Shown in pieces: positions 9,401 to 16,696 of a stretch of DNA of 64,000 nucleotides. The notes under the pieces are model-generated. The model was not told the DNA's origin, made no database searches, and worked only from the letters and a program-made list of their open reading frames with translations. Position numbers and translations under genes: made by a program. This DNA comes from Clostridium_AM tanneri (lineage in GTDB: Bacteria > Bacillota > Clostridia > Clostridiales > Clostridiaceae), in assembly GCF_033659955.1 (NCBI RefSeq), contig NZ_JARUJP010000002.1, forward strand, positions 62,001 through 126,000. The letters run 5' to 3'. The first letter of the stretch is position 1; each line of letters starts with the position of its first letter.

Positions 9401-12127
9401 TCTAACTATAGCATCTAGCATTAGCCATGCCTGATAAGGCAGAAAAGAGAATATGAGAAAAAATTGTTCTAACAGATTCTTTCCATTGTTCACTTTTCCT
9501 GATAAACTTATTCCCTTAATTGGTGATACTACTGCTTCCGATACATCAAATAATATAGGACAGATAAGTGAAATAAAAGCTACTAATAGCCATTCATCTG
9601 GCCTAGAGAATATAGCCAAAGCAATTATAGTTAAAGTTATAATTGACGGAGCCAATAGACTTCTTCTTAGATTATCAAAGATCTTCCACTTAGATAGCCT
9701 ATTCAGAGATGTCTTTTTAAACAGCCAAGGTATAAGTTGCCAATCTCCTCTAACCCATCTATGAAGTCTTTTAGAACTTGAATTATAATAAGCTGGGTAA
9801 CCATCTATGAGTTCTATATCCGTAACCAAAGCAGCTCTAACATAAGATCCTTCTAGTAAATCGTGGCTTAATACTGCATTTTCGGGGATTTCATCTTTTA
9901 GTAACTGGTTAAAGACATCTACATCATATATACCCTTACCGGTGAAAATTCCTTCATCAAATAAGTCTTGGTATACGTCAGAAATAGCTGTTGTATATAC
10001 ATCTATTCCGGTTTCTCCTGAAAAAACTTTAGAAAATAAGGTCTTATTAGCGCTTAAGGTTCCTACACTTATCCTTGGCTGCATCAAACCGTGTCCTCTT
10101 AATACTTTTTTCCTTTCAGCATCTACATAAGGTCTGTTTAGAATATGAGCCATAGCTCCAATTAATCTTTTTGCACTATCTCTAGGTAACTTAGTATCTG
10201 CATCTAGAGTTATTATATATTTAACTTTCTGCAAATTACTTATATCACTACTTACTACGTTATAACTTGTGTTTTTATCTCCTCTAATTAAAGCACCAAA
10301 CTCAATAAGCTTTCCCCGTTTTCTTTCCCAGCCAAGCCAAAGATTTTCTTTCTTATTAAATTGTCTATACCTATTAAAAAAATAAAAAATATTATTGTCA
10401 TCTTTACAGTACTTTTTATTTAATTCCTCTATCAATTTTAAAGCGCTCTCAGTTATTACTGTATCATCCTCTTCATGCTCACGGTGACTATCCTTAAAAT
10501 CTCCTAGAATACTGAAGTACATATTATTCTCTTTATTCGCTAAATAATAGACCTCTAAGTCTTTTACTAGTGCTTTAACCTTTGACTCATCATTAAGCAA
10601 TGTTGGAATTACTACTATAGTGCTGAATTCTTCTGGAATTCCATTTTCAAATTCTATCTTAGGTATAAACCTAGGAGGAATTAATTTATTTATACTCCAA
10701 TTTAATATAGAAATAACTATCTCACTACATGGCACTAAAGCTACTATTGCTATAACCACATATCTCCAGCTCTCCATATAGGTTTCTCTTAGTGAACTTA
10801 AATATGTCAATAAGACTGTTAATATTACTGTACCTAAAACTATACCTCTTATATAAAAGCTTACATTTGCTTTTATAAACAAACTCCTTATACTTTTAAT
10901 TCCCTTTTCTTTATAATCAATTTTTCTCTTTAAGCACTCTACACCTTCATCAATAATGTAGTAGCCAACATGTTTTTCATAGTTTTCAGCATCCTTATTT
11001 TGAAAGGCTTCTTCTGCACATTCAATAGCCTTTTTCGCTATAAAAGATTCTGGAGCCTTTATATACTTAGCCAATCTTTCTAATCTATGTCTGTAGTGGT
11101 CTCTTGATTGAAAATCCATCTTCTCATAAAGTTGCAATGGATCCTTCCTCAGGATACTCTCTAAGTAACTTAGTCTTTCAAAGTTTTCACTCCAGTTTAA
11201 CGCCCCTACCTCTCTTATGCCAGTTATTGAATTACCTAGTGAAATTTGATATACAGATTGCTTTTGATGCTCCAGGTTTATTACTCTTTCCGTGTTTAGC
11301 TCTAACTTATCCAGTTGGTGATCTATCCACTTGTATACTTCTGGACTTTCCACCCCATTATCTCTTAACCCCTTTAACAATTTTTCAACGAAAGGAGCAG
11401 AAAAGTCTACCTTTTCCTCTGAAAGCTTTCTTATTTCTTCTGAAATACCTCCATTACCTACAGGATTTATGATTCTTTCCAGAACAACCTCTGCCTTCTT
11501 TCTCTCTCTTTGCATCAATGTGATCCGTTCAGTTACCTTACTTATATTTTGAATTAAAGCTATTCTAAGCATTGTAGGAAAAGCCCACAATTCTCCACTA
11601 GTAAGTATAGTATTTTTTTGATATGCATTAATGAAAGTCTCTATTGCATCTTTATCCACCTTTCCATCTGTGTGAGATACTAACTCAATGGCTATATAGT
11701 AAATCCTAGGATATCCCCTCATAATTCCCCTACTTAACACAGGAAGGTTTCTATAATAAGCTTCTGGCATATTTCTCTTAATATCCTTATATTCCCTTTG
11801 TATTAAATAAAGGTTATCTAACAGCCATTCTGAAGCTTGAATTACATTATTTTTATTTCTAAACTCCTTATCTAGATAATCATGACTACTAAGTATTTTT
11901 CTATAGCTATCATCTAAGTTTTGAATTAACTTTCTTCTACAATTAGTTTTTCTTGTGACATCGGAATAATTAGATATCTCAAATGCGTGTTTTTTAAGTT
12001 CCTCTCTACTCGTGTTCACCACAGGAATATCATCCATTATGTTATGTTCTTTTGTTTCATCCTTGTTTGACAATATGTAAAAACTCACAATCAATATGAT
12101 TATTCCTACAATAATAATATAAAGCAT
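3488..12127 (-). CDS. Cyclic beta-1,2-glucan synthase-like giant membrane enzyme (GT84 / cyclisation domain / GH94)
   Basis: About 2880 residues, by far the longest gene here. Order: an N-terminal membrane anchor; further hydrophobic segments near residues 425-475; a GT84 glycosyltransferase core with the DAD motif (ITLDADTKLPRD, about residue 640), EGSYVRAAL and RWVRGDWQ (about 790); more membrane segments to about 1000; a glycoamylase/cyclisation-type domain (about 1400-1560, SWTGTMFEYLMP to HHEGMSLMALDNAL); then two beta-sandwich blocks and a GH94 phosphorylase domain with GSGDWNDGM near 2565. This matches Brucella/Rhizobium Cgs/NdvB and the Thermoanaerobacter homologue, which polymerise, cyclise and trim beta-1,2-glucan. 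An ATG 18 bases upstream (12145) lacks a ribosome site; the ATG chosen follows AAAGGA at 9 bases. Expected product is cyclic beta-1,2-glucan; linkage and cyclisation are inferred from family. Confidence 0.87.
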   Translation of the reverse strand: MLYIIIVGIIILIVSFYILSNKDETKEHNIMDDIPVVNTSREELKKHAFEISNYSDVTRKTNCRRKLIQNLDDSYRKILSSHDYLDKEFRNKNNVIQASEWLLDNLYLIQREYKDIKRNMPEAYYRNLPVLSRGIMRGYPRIYYIAIELVSHTDGKVDKDAIETFINAYQKNTILTSGELWAFPTMLRIALIQNISKVTERITLMQRERKKAEVVLERIINPVGNGGISEEIRKLSEEKVDFSAPFVEKLLKGLRDNGVESPEVYKWIDHQLDKLELNTERVINLEHQKQSVYQISLGNSITGIREVGALNWSENFERLSYLESILRKDPLQLYEKMDFQSRDHYRHRLERLAKYIKAPESFIAKKAIECAEEAFQNKDAENYEKHVGYYIIDEGVECLKRKIDYKEKGIKSIRSLFIKANVSFYIRGIVLGTVILTVLLTYLSSLRETYMESWRYVVIAIVALVPCSEIVISILNWSINKLIPPRFIPKIEFENGIPEEFSTIVVIPTLLNDESKVKALVKDLEVYYLANKENNMYFSILGDFKDSHREHEEDDTVITESALKLIEELNKKYCKDDNNIFYFFNRYRQFNKKENLWLGWERKRGKLIEFGALIRGDKNTSYNVVSSDISNLQKVKYIITLDADTKLPRDSAKRLIGAMAHILNRPYVDAERKKVLRGHGLMQPRISVGTLSANKTLFSKVFSGETGIDVYTTAISDVYQDLFDEGIFTGKGIYDVDVFNQLLKDEIPENAVLSHDLLEGSYVRAALVTDIELIDGYPAYYNSSSKRLHRWVRGDWQLIPWLFKKTSLNRLSKWKIFDNLRRSLLAPSIITLTIIALAIFSRPDEWLLVAFISLICPILFDVSEAVVSPIKGISLSGKVNNGKNLLEQFFLIFSFLPYQAWLMLDAIVRTLYRLYISKKNLLQWQTAEDVEQSTGRELKDFIVSMWPGSMISVFIAYLAFMSSYETGLIMLPSSIIWFLSPLMAYSISKNVKADKREFTEEQKDTLRRLSRKTWAYFEDFVSEKDNWLAPDNYQEDPANGIASRTSPTNMGMGLTSNTVAYDLGYIGVLEFKQRIDRVVTSMESLERYKGHFYNWYDTRSKNPLYPRYISTVDSGNLVSYIWLVNEAIREQMNSPLLSKNLITGLEDTLKLAGDEIEKLLGLKDFYADSLMELKNREFSVGLWKNILSIIWGKVIDAERRANQINLYWNEKLKHQVGKGLNELKRLTPWLEILEQNLDKFSNLDKVIEKLLLQTPINKISQELQSLEDYVIGSSQKLYKNEDWINQLVQLVDASRRELNDLLTKMDDLIRRLNNIAEDTSFRMLYDEKRQLFTIGYDVERDSLGNSYYDLLASEARQASFIAIARGEVKQSHWFALGRALTLIDKSKGLVSWTGTMFEYLMPLLVMKNYPDTLLDETYKSVVEGQKRYGMKRGVPWGISESAYYYFDLGKNYQYKAFGVPGIGLKRGLANELVIAPYATVMALQVDFRGAFENIKNLINMGLEGKYGFYESVDYTKERLQKGCGKALVKCFMVHHEGMSLMALDNALKNNILQQRFHRIPEVKATELLLQEKLTKAVVYDREQQYDNPDVVVEKQHMAVREYNTVKTEIPETHLISNGNYALMITNSGSGYSKNNDMTIYRWREDATVDDTGMFFYIKNLNCNEFWSATYEPCKYEGEEYSVAFSLDKAEFKRKDGNIRTHTEVTVSTEDNAEVRRISITNSSEHPREVEITSYCEVTLAPYNADLVHPAFSNLFIKTEFVDEPGCILANRRPRAKGDKKPWVMQTVALEGNVIGSVQYETSRANFIGRGRDLTNPQAMDNDAQLGMTVGAVLDPIISMRVRVRIEKGETCTVAYATAVANSREEIVELGRKYSDIQNINRTFELSWTGVQVELKYLGIKSSQANIYQLMASKILFISSLFKDRVDYITKISKSQSALWPYGISGDLPIVLLIIRDEKHIDLARQLLNAHEYWSIKGLKVDLVIINLQGNSYIQSVNDTVRDLISSSHARDKQNKAGGVFLHNTATIKEEDIELLIAIARLVIDGDKGSLISQVKDKEENKESLDLLGVNPKEYNTIPEKLQIPKLHYFNGIGGFNSEANSYVILLNNYNNTPAPWINVISNGKFGFHVSESGISYSWNKNSRENKLTTWSNDPVIDSEAEQIYIRDEDTGKLWSISPKPIRDEGEYLIEHGFGYSTFKHEVYGILGEMTVFVDMNERVKLCKIRLKNNTNEERKLSINYYAKLVLGVTHEQTAQYIFTGFNDEAQYIYAKNPYSEHFGKLVCYLKVFGGEQLTYTGRRVDFIGRGESIRQPKGLKLNSLPNTVGAGFDPCLAESVKITLNKGESKEILVMLGQEESFEDIERVTGKYMETDRAEKELINVKTYWKDLLGTIQVETPDKSMDLMINGWLMYQVISCRYWARTAFYQSGGAYGFRDQLQDVMAVGYLEPEITRKQIIYSASRQYLEGDVQHWWHPVVDSGIRTRFSDDLLWLPFVVIDYIQNTGDLSILDEEVTYLEDEELKEGEDERYNISRISDRKGSIYEHCVKAIERGLRFGPHNIPLMGSGDWNDGMSTVGNKGKGESVWLGWFLYSILDNFVELSNKKEDWERAKEYERMKEFIRENLEKNAWDGGWYRRAYFDDGTPLGSKQNDECQIDSLSQSWSVISGAAKESRAKEAMEALQRNLIKEDKGIVLLLTPAFDKSFLEPGYIKGYVPGVRENGGQYTHASIWVILAMAKMGLNNDAWRIFHMINPINHSRTYLNSQVYKVEPYVMTADVYAVEPHTGRGGWSWYTGAAGWMYRTGIESILGFKFVGSRGFTIAPCVPDSWQQYKICYSRGKCKYNINIERGEEKGIWIGEKLLKDGVIPILQSGEYEVKVVI

Positions 12128-12237
12128 AAAAATCAATCCTTTCATGTAAAAGACTTTGTGCTTTGCTTATTATTCCCTAAAATATACAAAGTATAAATTA
12201 ACTTTATAACTGAGTAATTTTTGCTACACATATAATT

Positions 12238-12276
12238 AAAAAATGCCTAGTAGTTTATTACTACTAAGCATTTTTT
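12238..12276 (-). terminator. Terminator of the lysC-lysA operon
   Basis: A stem AAAAAATGC-TAGTAGT / ACTACTA-GCATTTTTT with a 5-base loop and a run of T on either strand, immediately after the lysA stop. It is symmetrical enough to act in both directions. Confidence 0.8.
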
Positions 12277-12278
12277 AA

Positions 12279-13577
12279 TTATATAGATAATTCATTCTGA
12301 ATAATTTCTTCATAACTTTGACGTCTGCAAATTAGCTTTGTGCTGCCTTCCTTCACTAACACCACTGCTGGCTTTGGTATTTTATTATAATTACTTGACA
12401 TAGAATAGCCATATGCACCTGTACTTAATACCGCTAAGACATCTCCACTTTTAACTTTAGAAATTTCTACATTATTTAATAATATGTCTCCTGACTCACA
12501 ACACTTTCCTGATATTGTAACAGTTTCCTTCAAAGTGCTTTCTATATTATTTGCTATAACACATTCATACTGTGCGTTATACAATGCAGGTCTTATATTA
12601 TCTGTCATTCCCCCATCTACAGCTACATACTTTCTAACATCTGGAATGTCCTTGATAGAACCTATTGTATAAAGAGTCGTACCAGCATTACCTACAATAG
12701 ATCTTCCTGGTTCTATAACTAGACTAGGAAGCTGGATATCTAGTTTATTTGCTACTTCTTCTGCTTTGTTTAATATTACCTCACAAAACTCTTCAATGGT
12801 TTTAGGTGTATCTCCTGTAGTGTAGTATATTCCAAATCCACCACCTAAGTCTAATTCCTGGATATCACAGCCTGTTTCATCTTTTATATTCTTTACTATA
12901 GATAACATAATCTCTACCTCATCTTCATAAGGTTTAGTATCAAATATTTGTGAGCCTATATGACAATGCAATCCGACAAATTCAATATTAGAAAGGCCTA
13001 TTGCTTTCCTTACTGCATCTATAGTTTTGTTATTTAATATTGTAAAACCAAACTTGGAGTCTATTTGTCCAGTTTTTATATATTCATGAGTATGAGCTTC
13101 AATTCCTGGAGTTATTCTAAGAAGAATCTGTTGAACCTTACTTTGTTCCTTTGCTATTGAATTTATCTTTTCAATCTCGTATAAGTTATCAACAACAAAT
13201 TTCCCAACACCAAGTTCAATACCCATCTTTATTTCCTCTGAAGTTTTATTGTTTCCATGAAAATATACATTTTTCATAGGAAACCCGCTTTTCCATGCAG
13301 TATAAAGTTCACCGCCAGAAACCACATCAAGACATAATCCTTCATCATTAACTATTTGACACATTGCTAAAGTTAAAAAGGCTTTTCCAGCATAGGCAAC
13401 TTTATTTTTTTTCTCATATCCTTTAAAAGCATTGTAATATCTTTTACACTGACTTCTAATTAATTCTTCATCGATAACATATAGAGGAGTACCAAACCTT
13501 TCTGCTAAATCTACTGTACTTACTCCACCAATATATAGTGTATTATTTTTTGTTTCCATAGTACCTGCTAATCTCAT
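12279..13577 (-). CDS. lysA: Diaminopimelate decarboxylase
   Basis: A 432-residue fold-type III PLP enzyme that decarboxylates meso-diaminopimelate to L-lysine, the last step of lysine synthesis. The PLP lysine is Lys65 in VAYAGKAFL; the phosphate-binding GGGFGIYY lies near residue 245, followed by EPGRSIV; the substrate/dimer Cys motif GKCCESGDIL lies near 360. AGGAGG lies 9 bases before the ATG; a second ATG at codon 7 is less well placed. It begins 24 bases after lysC ends, so the two form one operon under the lysine riboswitch. Confidence 0.96.
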   Translation of the reverse strand: MRLAGTMETKNNTLYIGGVSTVDLAERFGTPLYVIDEELIRSQCKRYYNAFKGYEKKNKVAYAGKAFLTLAMCQIVNDEGLCLDVVSGGELYTAWKSGFPMKNVYFHGNNKTSEEIKMGIELGVGKFVVDNLYEIEKINSIAKEQSKVQQILLRITPGIEAHTHEYIKTGQIDSKFGFTILNNKTIDAVRKAIGLSNIEFVGLHCHIGSQIFDTKPYEDEVEIMLSIVKNIKDETGCDIQELDLGGGFGIYYTTGDTPKTIEEFCEVILNKAEEVANKLDIQLPSLVIEPGRSIVGNAGTTLYTIGSIKDIPDVRKYVAVDGGMTDNIRPALYNAQYECVIANNIESTLKETVTISGKCCESGDILLNNVEISKVKSGDVLAVLSTGAYGYSMSSNYNKIPKPAVVLVKEGSTKLICRRQSYEEIIQNELSI

Positions 13578-13601
13578 AGTGGCTTTCCTCCTAAATACTA
13601 A

Positions 13602-14804
13602 TTATAAGTTAAACTCTCCAGCTATTGCATTTATTGCTCTTAATTTATCTTCTTGCTTTATAGTACAAGTGATTCTAATCTCTGAAGTAGTAATCATTTT
13701 TACCTCTATATTATTTTCTCTAAATAACTTAAACATTCTAGCTGTTACTCCAGAAGTAGTTTTCATTCCAATTCCTACTATGGAAAACTTAGTTATATCC
13801 TCATCTATAGCTATTGCTTCCTTGCATGAATAGTGCTCTCGAACTATCTCTAAGCATTCATTTAAATCAGCCTTTGGTATTGTAAATGATAGATTAACTC
13901 TGTTATCTATTGGTGCCGTTTGACTTATCATGTCAATATTAATCCTCTTACTTGCAACACTTTCAAATAAACTTGAAATCATATTAATATCGTTATTTAT
14001 ATCCCTTATTGTTATTGCAACATCCTCATCACTTGTAGCTAATCCTGTTACTGGCTTACTTTCCATGTTCATGTTACTTACCCCCTTAATAATTGTACCT
14101 TTGATATCACTGTTACTTAATCCTACATAAATTGGAATGTTATATTTTTGTCCAAGCTCCACTGATCTAGAATGCATTACTTGAGCTCCAAGACTTGAAA
14201 GTTCTAGCATCTCCTCATAATCTATTTCATTTAGTTTCTTTGCTGCATTATATTTTCTTGGATCTACACCATATATGCCATCTACGTCTGTGTAAATCTC
14301 ACATACCCCGGCTAACTTAACAGCAATTGCCACTGCAGTAGTATCTGAACCGCCTCTACCAAGGGTAGTAATATCTCCTTCCTGGTTAATACCTTGAAAA
14401 CCAGCTACTATAACAATTTTTCCTTCTGATAAACTTCTTTTTATGTTGTCACCATCTATATCATCTATTAAAGATTTTCCATATTGACCACTTGTTTTAA
14501 TCCCTATTTGATAAGCTGTATAGCTAACAGCACCATATCCTAATTCTTTAATTGCCATAGCTAATAACGCTGAAGACATCATCTCTCCTGTAGAGAGAAG
14601 AGCATCCAACTCTCTTTTGTCAGGATTTTTTGAAATCTGACCAGCAAGTTCTATAAGATCATCTGTGGTATCACCCATAGCAGAAACTACAACAACTACA
14701 TCATCTCCTGCTTCTCTTCTTTTTACCACAGTATTAGCAACTTTTTTAATCTTGTCTATAGTTCCTACAGAACTTCCACCATATTTTTGTACTACAACTG
14801 CCAT
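13602..14804 (-). CDS. lysC: Aspartate kinase
   Basis: A 400-residue monofunctional aspartokinase phosphorylating L-aspartate at the head of the lysine/threonine/methionine/diaminopimelate branch. The N-terminal VVQKYGGSSVGT (residues 4-15) is the kinase signature; ALLSTGEMMSSALLA and GRGGSDTTAVAIA bind substrates. Two C-terminal ACT domains (from about 265, GLATSDEDVAITI and FSIVGIGMKTTSGV) give allosteric feedback. GAGGGAGTG precedes the ATG. It is the first gene after a lysine riboswitch and is followed by lysA, so lysine probably limits both its transcription and, as usual for this family, its activity. No homoserine dehydrogenase domain is fused. Confidence 0.96.
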   Translation of the reverse strand: MAVVVQKYGGSSVGTIDKIKKVANTVVKRREAGDDVVVVVSAMGDTTDDLIELAGQISKNPDKRELDALLSTGEMMSSALLAMAIKELGYGAVSYTAYQIGIKTSGQYGKSLIDDIDGDNIKRSLSEGKIVIVAGFQGINQEGDITTLGRGGSDTTAVAIAVKLAGVCEIYTDVDGIYGVDPRKYNAAKKLNEIDYEEMLELSSLGAQVMHSRSVELGQKYNIPIYVGLSNSDIKGTIIKGVSNMNMESKPVTGLATSDEDVAITIRDINNDINMISSLFESVASKRINIDMISQTAPIDNRVNLSFTIPKADLNECLEIVREHYSCKEAIAIDEDITKFSIVGIGMKTTSGVTARMFKLFRENNIEVKMITTSEIRITCTIKQEDKLRAINAIAGEFNL

Positions 14805-14852
14805 AACACCACTCCCTCAAATTTACTTACTTTCTAGAAACTTACTATAAGG

Positions 14853-15094
14853 AATAAAAATAAGTGCAGCAAAGGAACACCTCTGCCGCACATCAAAAAC
14901 TTTTAAATGCAACTCCGTGTACCTTTGTAGCTCTCCACCTTCATAAATGAATGTGACAGCCTTGCACATATTATATGCAAAGCCAGAAAATAGTTTCGCC
15001 AAACTATTTTCTTCGGCTATAATTCCTTTCTTTATTTTTCATCGTCTGCAGACTCAAAATAAATACTCTTAATCACAGCACCTCTACCCTAGGT
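14853..15094 (-). promoter_or_regulatory. Lysine riboswitch (L box) with terminator, ahead of lysC-lysA
   Basis: Minus strand. Closing stem P1 pairs ACCT..GTAG at the 5' end (15094) with CTAC..AGGT at 14921-14930. Conserved L-box blocks follow in order: AGAGGTGC, AAGAGTA, AGCCGAAG, GGCTGTCAC and GGTGGAGAGCTAC. Downstream, GTGCGGCAGAGG pairs with CCTTTGCTGCAC (G-U tolerant, loop TGTT) at 14864-14891, followed by TTATTTTTATT, an intrinsic terminator. Lysine binding should favour termination. It fills most of the roughly 400-base gap ahead of lysC. Confidence 0.94.
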
Positions 15095-15118
15095 AAGTAC
15101 TTCTATTAAATTGTACTT

Positions 15119-15147
15119 AGTTTATCATAAATAATTATACATTTCAA
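15119..15147 (-). promoter_or_regulatory. Promoter of the lysine riboswitch-lysC-lysA operon
   Basis: Minus strand TTGAAA, 17-base spacer, TAAACT with a TG one base ahead of the -10, positioned a short distance upstream of riboswitch stem P1. Confidence 0.65.
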
Positions 15148-15214
15148 CTACTTTTTATACCTTTTTCTTTATTCACAAATCATTGAATTTTAAAAATATA
15201 CAGAGCTCTGCATA

Positions 15215-16516
15215 TTATAATTCATAAAATTTTCTAAATGAATCTTCAGCATAGCAGTAGTCTTTTACTCCACCTAATTCTCTTATGGAGTGCATTGATA
15301 ATATTGGAACTCCAATATCTACAGAAGATATGTTTATATGTCTTGAGGATATAGGTCCTATAGTAGAGCCTCCTCGCTCATCGGAACGATTTACAAAAAT
15401 TTGCACTGGCACTCCTGCTTCACCACATATGCTTCTATAAACAGCACTAGATACACTATCTGAAGTATAGCTTTGATTTGCACTTACCTTGATAATAGGA
15501 CCTTTATTAATAATAGGTCTGTTTACAGGGTCGGACTTTTCTCCATAGTTAGGATGTAGCGCGTGGCCTAAATCACTGGAAATTATAAATGACTTTGACA
15601 GAGACCTAAAGAATTCTTCTCTATCCTTACCAAGGCTAATACTTATCCTCTCTAATGTATTTGATAAAAGCGGAGAATCTGCTCCCTGTTTTGTAGTGCT
15701 TCCTACTTCCTCATTATCGAAACAAACTGCTACATTTGTAGCATTTCCTGCTTTTCCTTCTGTTAATGCCTTTATTCCTGCATAAGCCATAGATAGATCA
15801 TCCAATCTTCCACTGGATATAAATTCATTATTGAGGCCAATAATTTTTCCCTTTTCAAATTCATACAGGAATAAATCAAAATCTAGTATATCATCTTCCT
15901 TTACTTCTAACTCTTCAGCTATAGTTTTTATTAGATACCTTCCTTTTTCAAATTCCTCATTGACTAGTGAGAGTAGAGGAAGTATATCCTTTTGCTTATT
16001 CAATTCTACACCTGAATTTATATTTCTATTCATATGTATTGCTAAGTTAGGTATAACTAAAATAGGTCTTTTTATATTTAATAGTCTTATTTCAGGACAG
16101 AATGGATTAGCGCTTTTTAAAGCAACTCTACCTGCTAAAGACAGTGGTCTGTCTAGCCATGTATTAATGATAGGTCCCCCATAAACTTCTGTATTTATCT
16201 TTATGTAAGAGCCTTCCACCTCCATATCAGGATTTGGTTTAACTCTAAAACTTGGAGAATCTGTGTGTGCTCCTATTATTCTAAAGCCCTCTTTGGATAG
16301 TTCCCCTTTTCCTACTACAAAAGCTACAATTGCTGATTCATTTTTTACTAAAAAGTATCCTTTTCCCTTTTCCAATTTCCAACTATCTTCTTCCTTAAGT
16401 TCAGTGAAATCTGAATTTAGGAGTATTGTTCTTATGGACTCTACTGCATGAAAAGCTGTAGGACTTTCGTAAATGAAGTCTATAAGCCCCTGTGCCCTTT
16501 CTAATTGGTCATTCAT
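15215..16516 (-). CDS. M18 family metalloaminopeptidase
   Basis: A 433-residue cytoplasmic zinc aminopeptidase of family M18 (aspartyl aminopeptidase type, as in clostridial ApeB). GAHTDSPSFRVKPNP near residue 80 holds the first metal-ligand His/Asp pair; CFDNEEVGSTTKQGADSPLL near 265 holds the catalytic Glu pair; ISSDLGHALHPNY and the C-terminal SMHSIRELGG supply the remaining His ligands. M18 enzymes form dodecamers that remove N-terminal acidic or hydrophobic residues. GGAGG lies 8 bases before the ATG. It is a single gene, divergent from the double P-loop ATPase. Confidence 0.94.
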   Translation of the reverse strand: MNDQLERAQGLIDFIYESPTAFHAVESIRTILLNSDFTELKEEDSWKLEKGKGYFLVKNESAIVAFVVGKGELSKEGFRIIGAHTDSPSFRVKPNPDMEVEGSYIKINTEVYGGPIINTWLDRPLSLAGRVALKSANPFCPEIRLLNIKRPILVIPNLAIHMNRNINSGVELNKQKDILPLLSLVNEEFEKGRYLIKTIAEELEVKEDDILDFDLFLYEFEKGKIIGLNNEFISSGRLDDLSMAYAGIKALTEGKAGNATNVAVCFDNEEVGSTTKQGADSPLLSNTLERISISLGKDREEFFRSLSKSFIISSDLGHALHPNYGEKSDPVNRPIINKGPIIKVSANQSYTSDSVSSAVYRSICGEAGVPVQIFVNRSDERGGSTIGPISSRHINISSVDIGVPILSMHSIRELGGVKDYCYAEDSFRKFYEL

Positions 16517-16570
16517 CTTTATTCCTCCACTATTTTAATAATTTATATTACTTTGCACTACGACCAGATA

Positions 16571-16599
16571 ATTATACCAAAATTTATGTTCTTTATAAA
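16571..16599 (-). promoter_or_regulatory. Probable extended -10 promoter of the M18 aminopeptidase gene
   Basis: Minus strand TGGTATAAT (TG-n-TATAAT) with a weak -35 TTTATA 17 bases upstream, about 55 bases before the ATG. Confidence 0.5.
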
Positions 16600-16696
16600 T
16601 ATTTATCCAACTTAATATATTTTCAAATACACATAATCAAAATAACAGCACTTCGCATATTATATAATGATTGTAATTAAGTAGGAGTGTGTAATT

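Noticed and set aside
15201..15210. Palindrome CAGAGCTCTG after the M18 aminopeptidase gene
   Set aside because: It has no loop and no T-run, so it is a poor terminator, and a 10-base palindrome is easily explained by chance.
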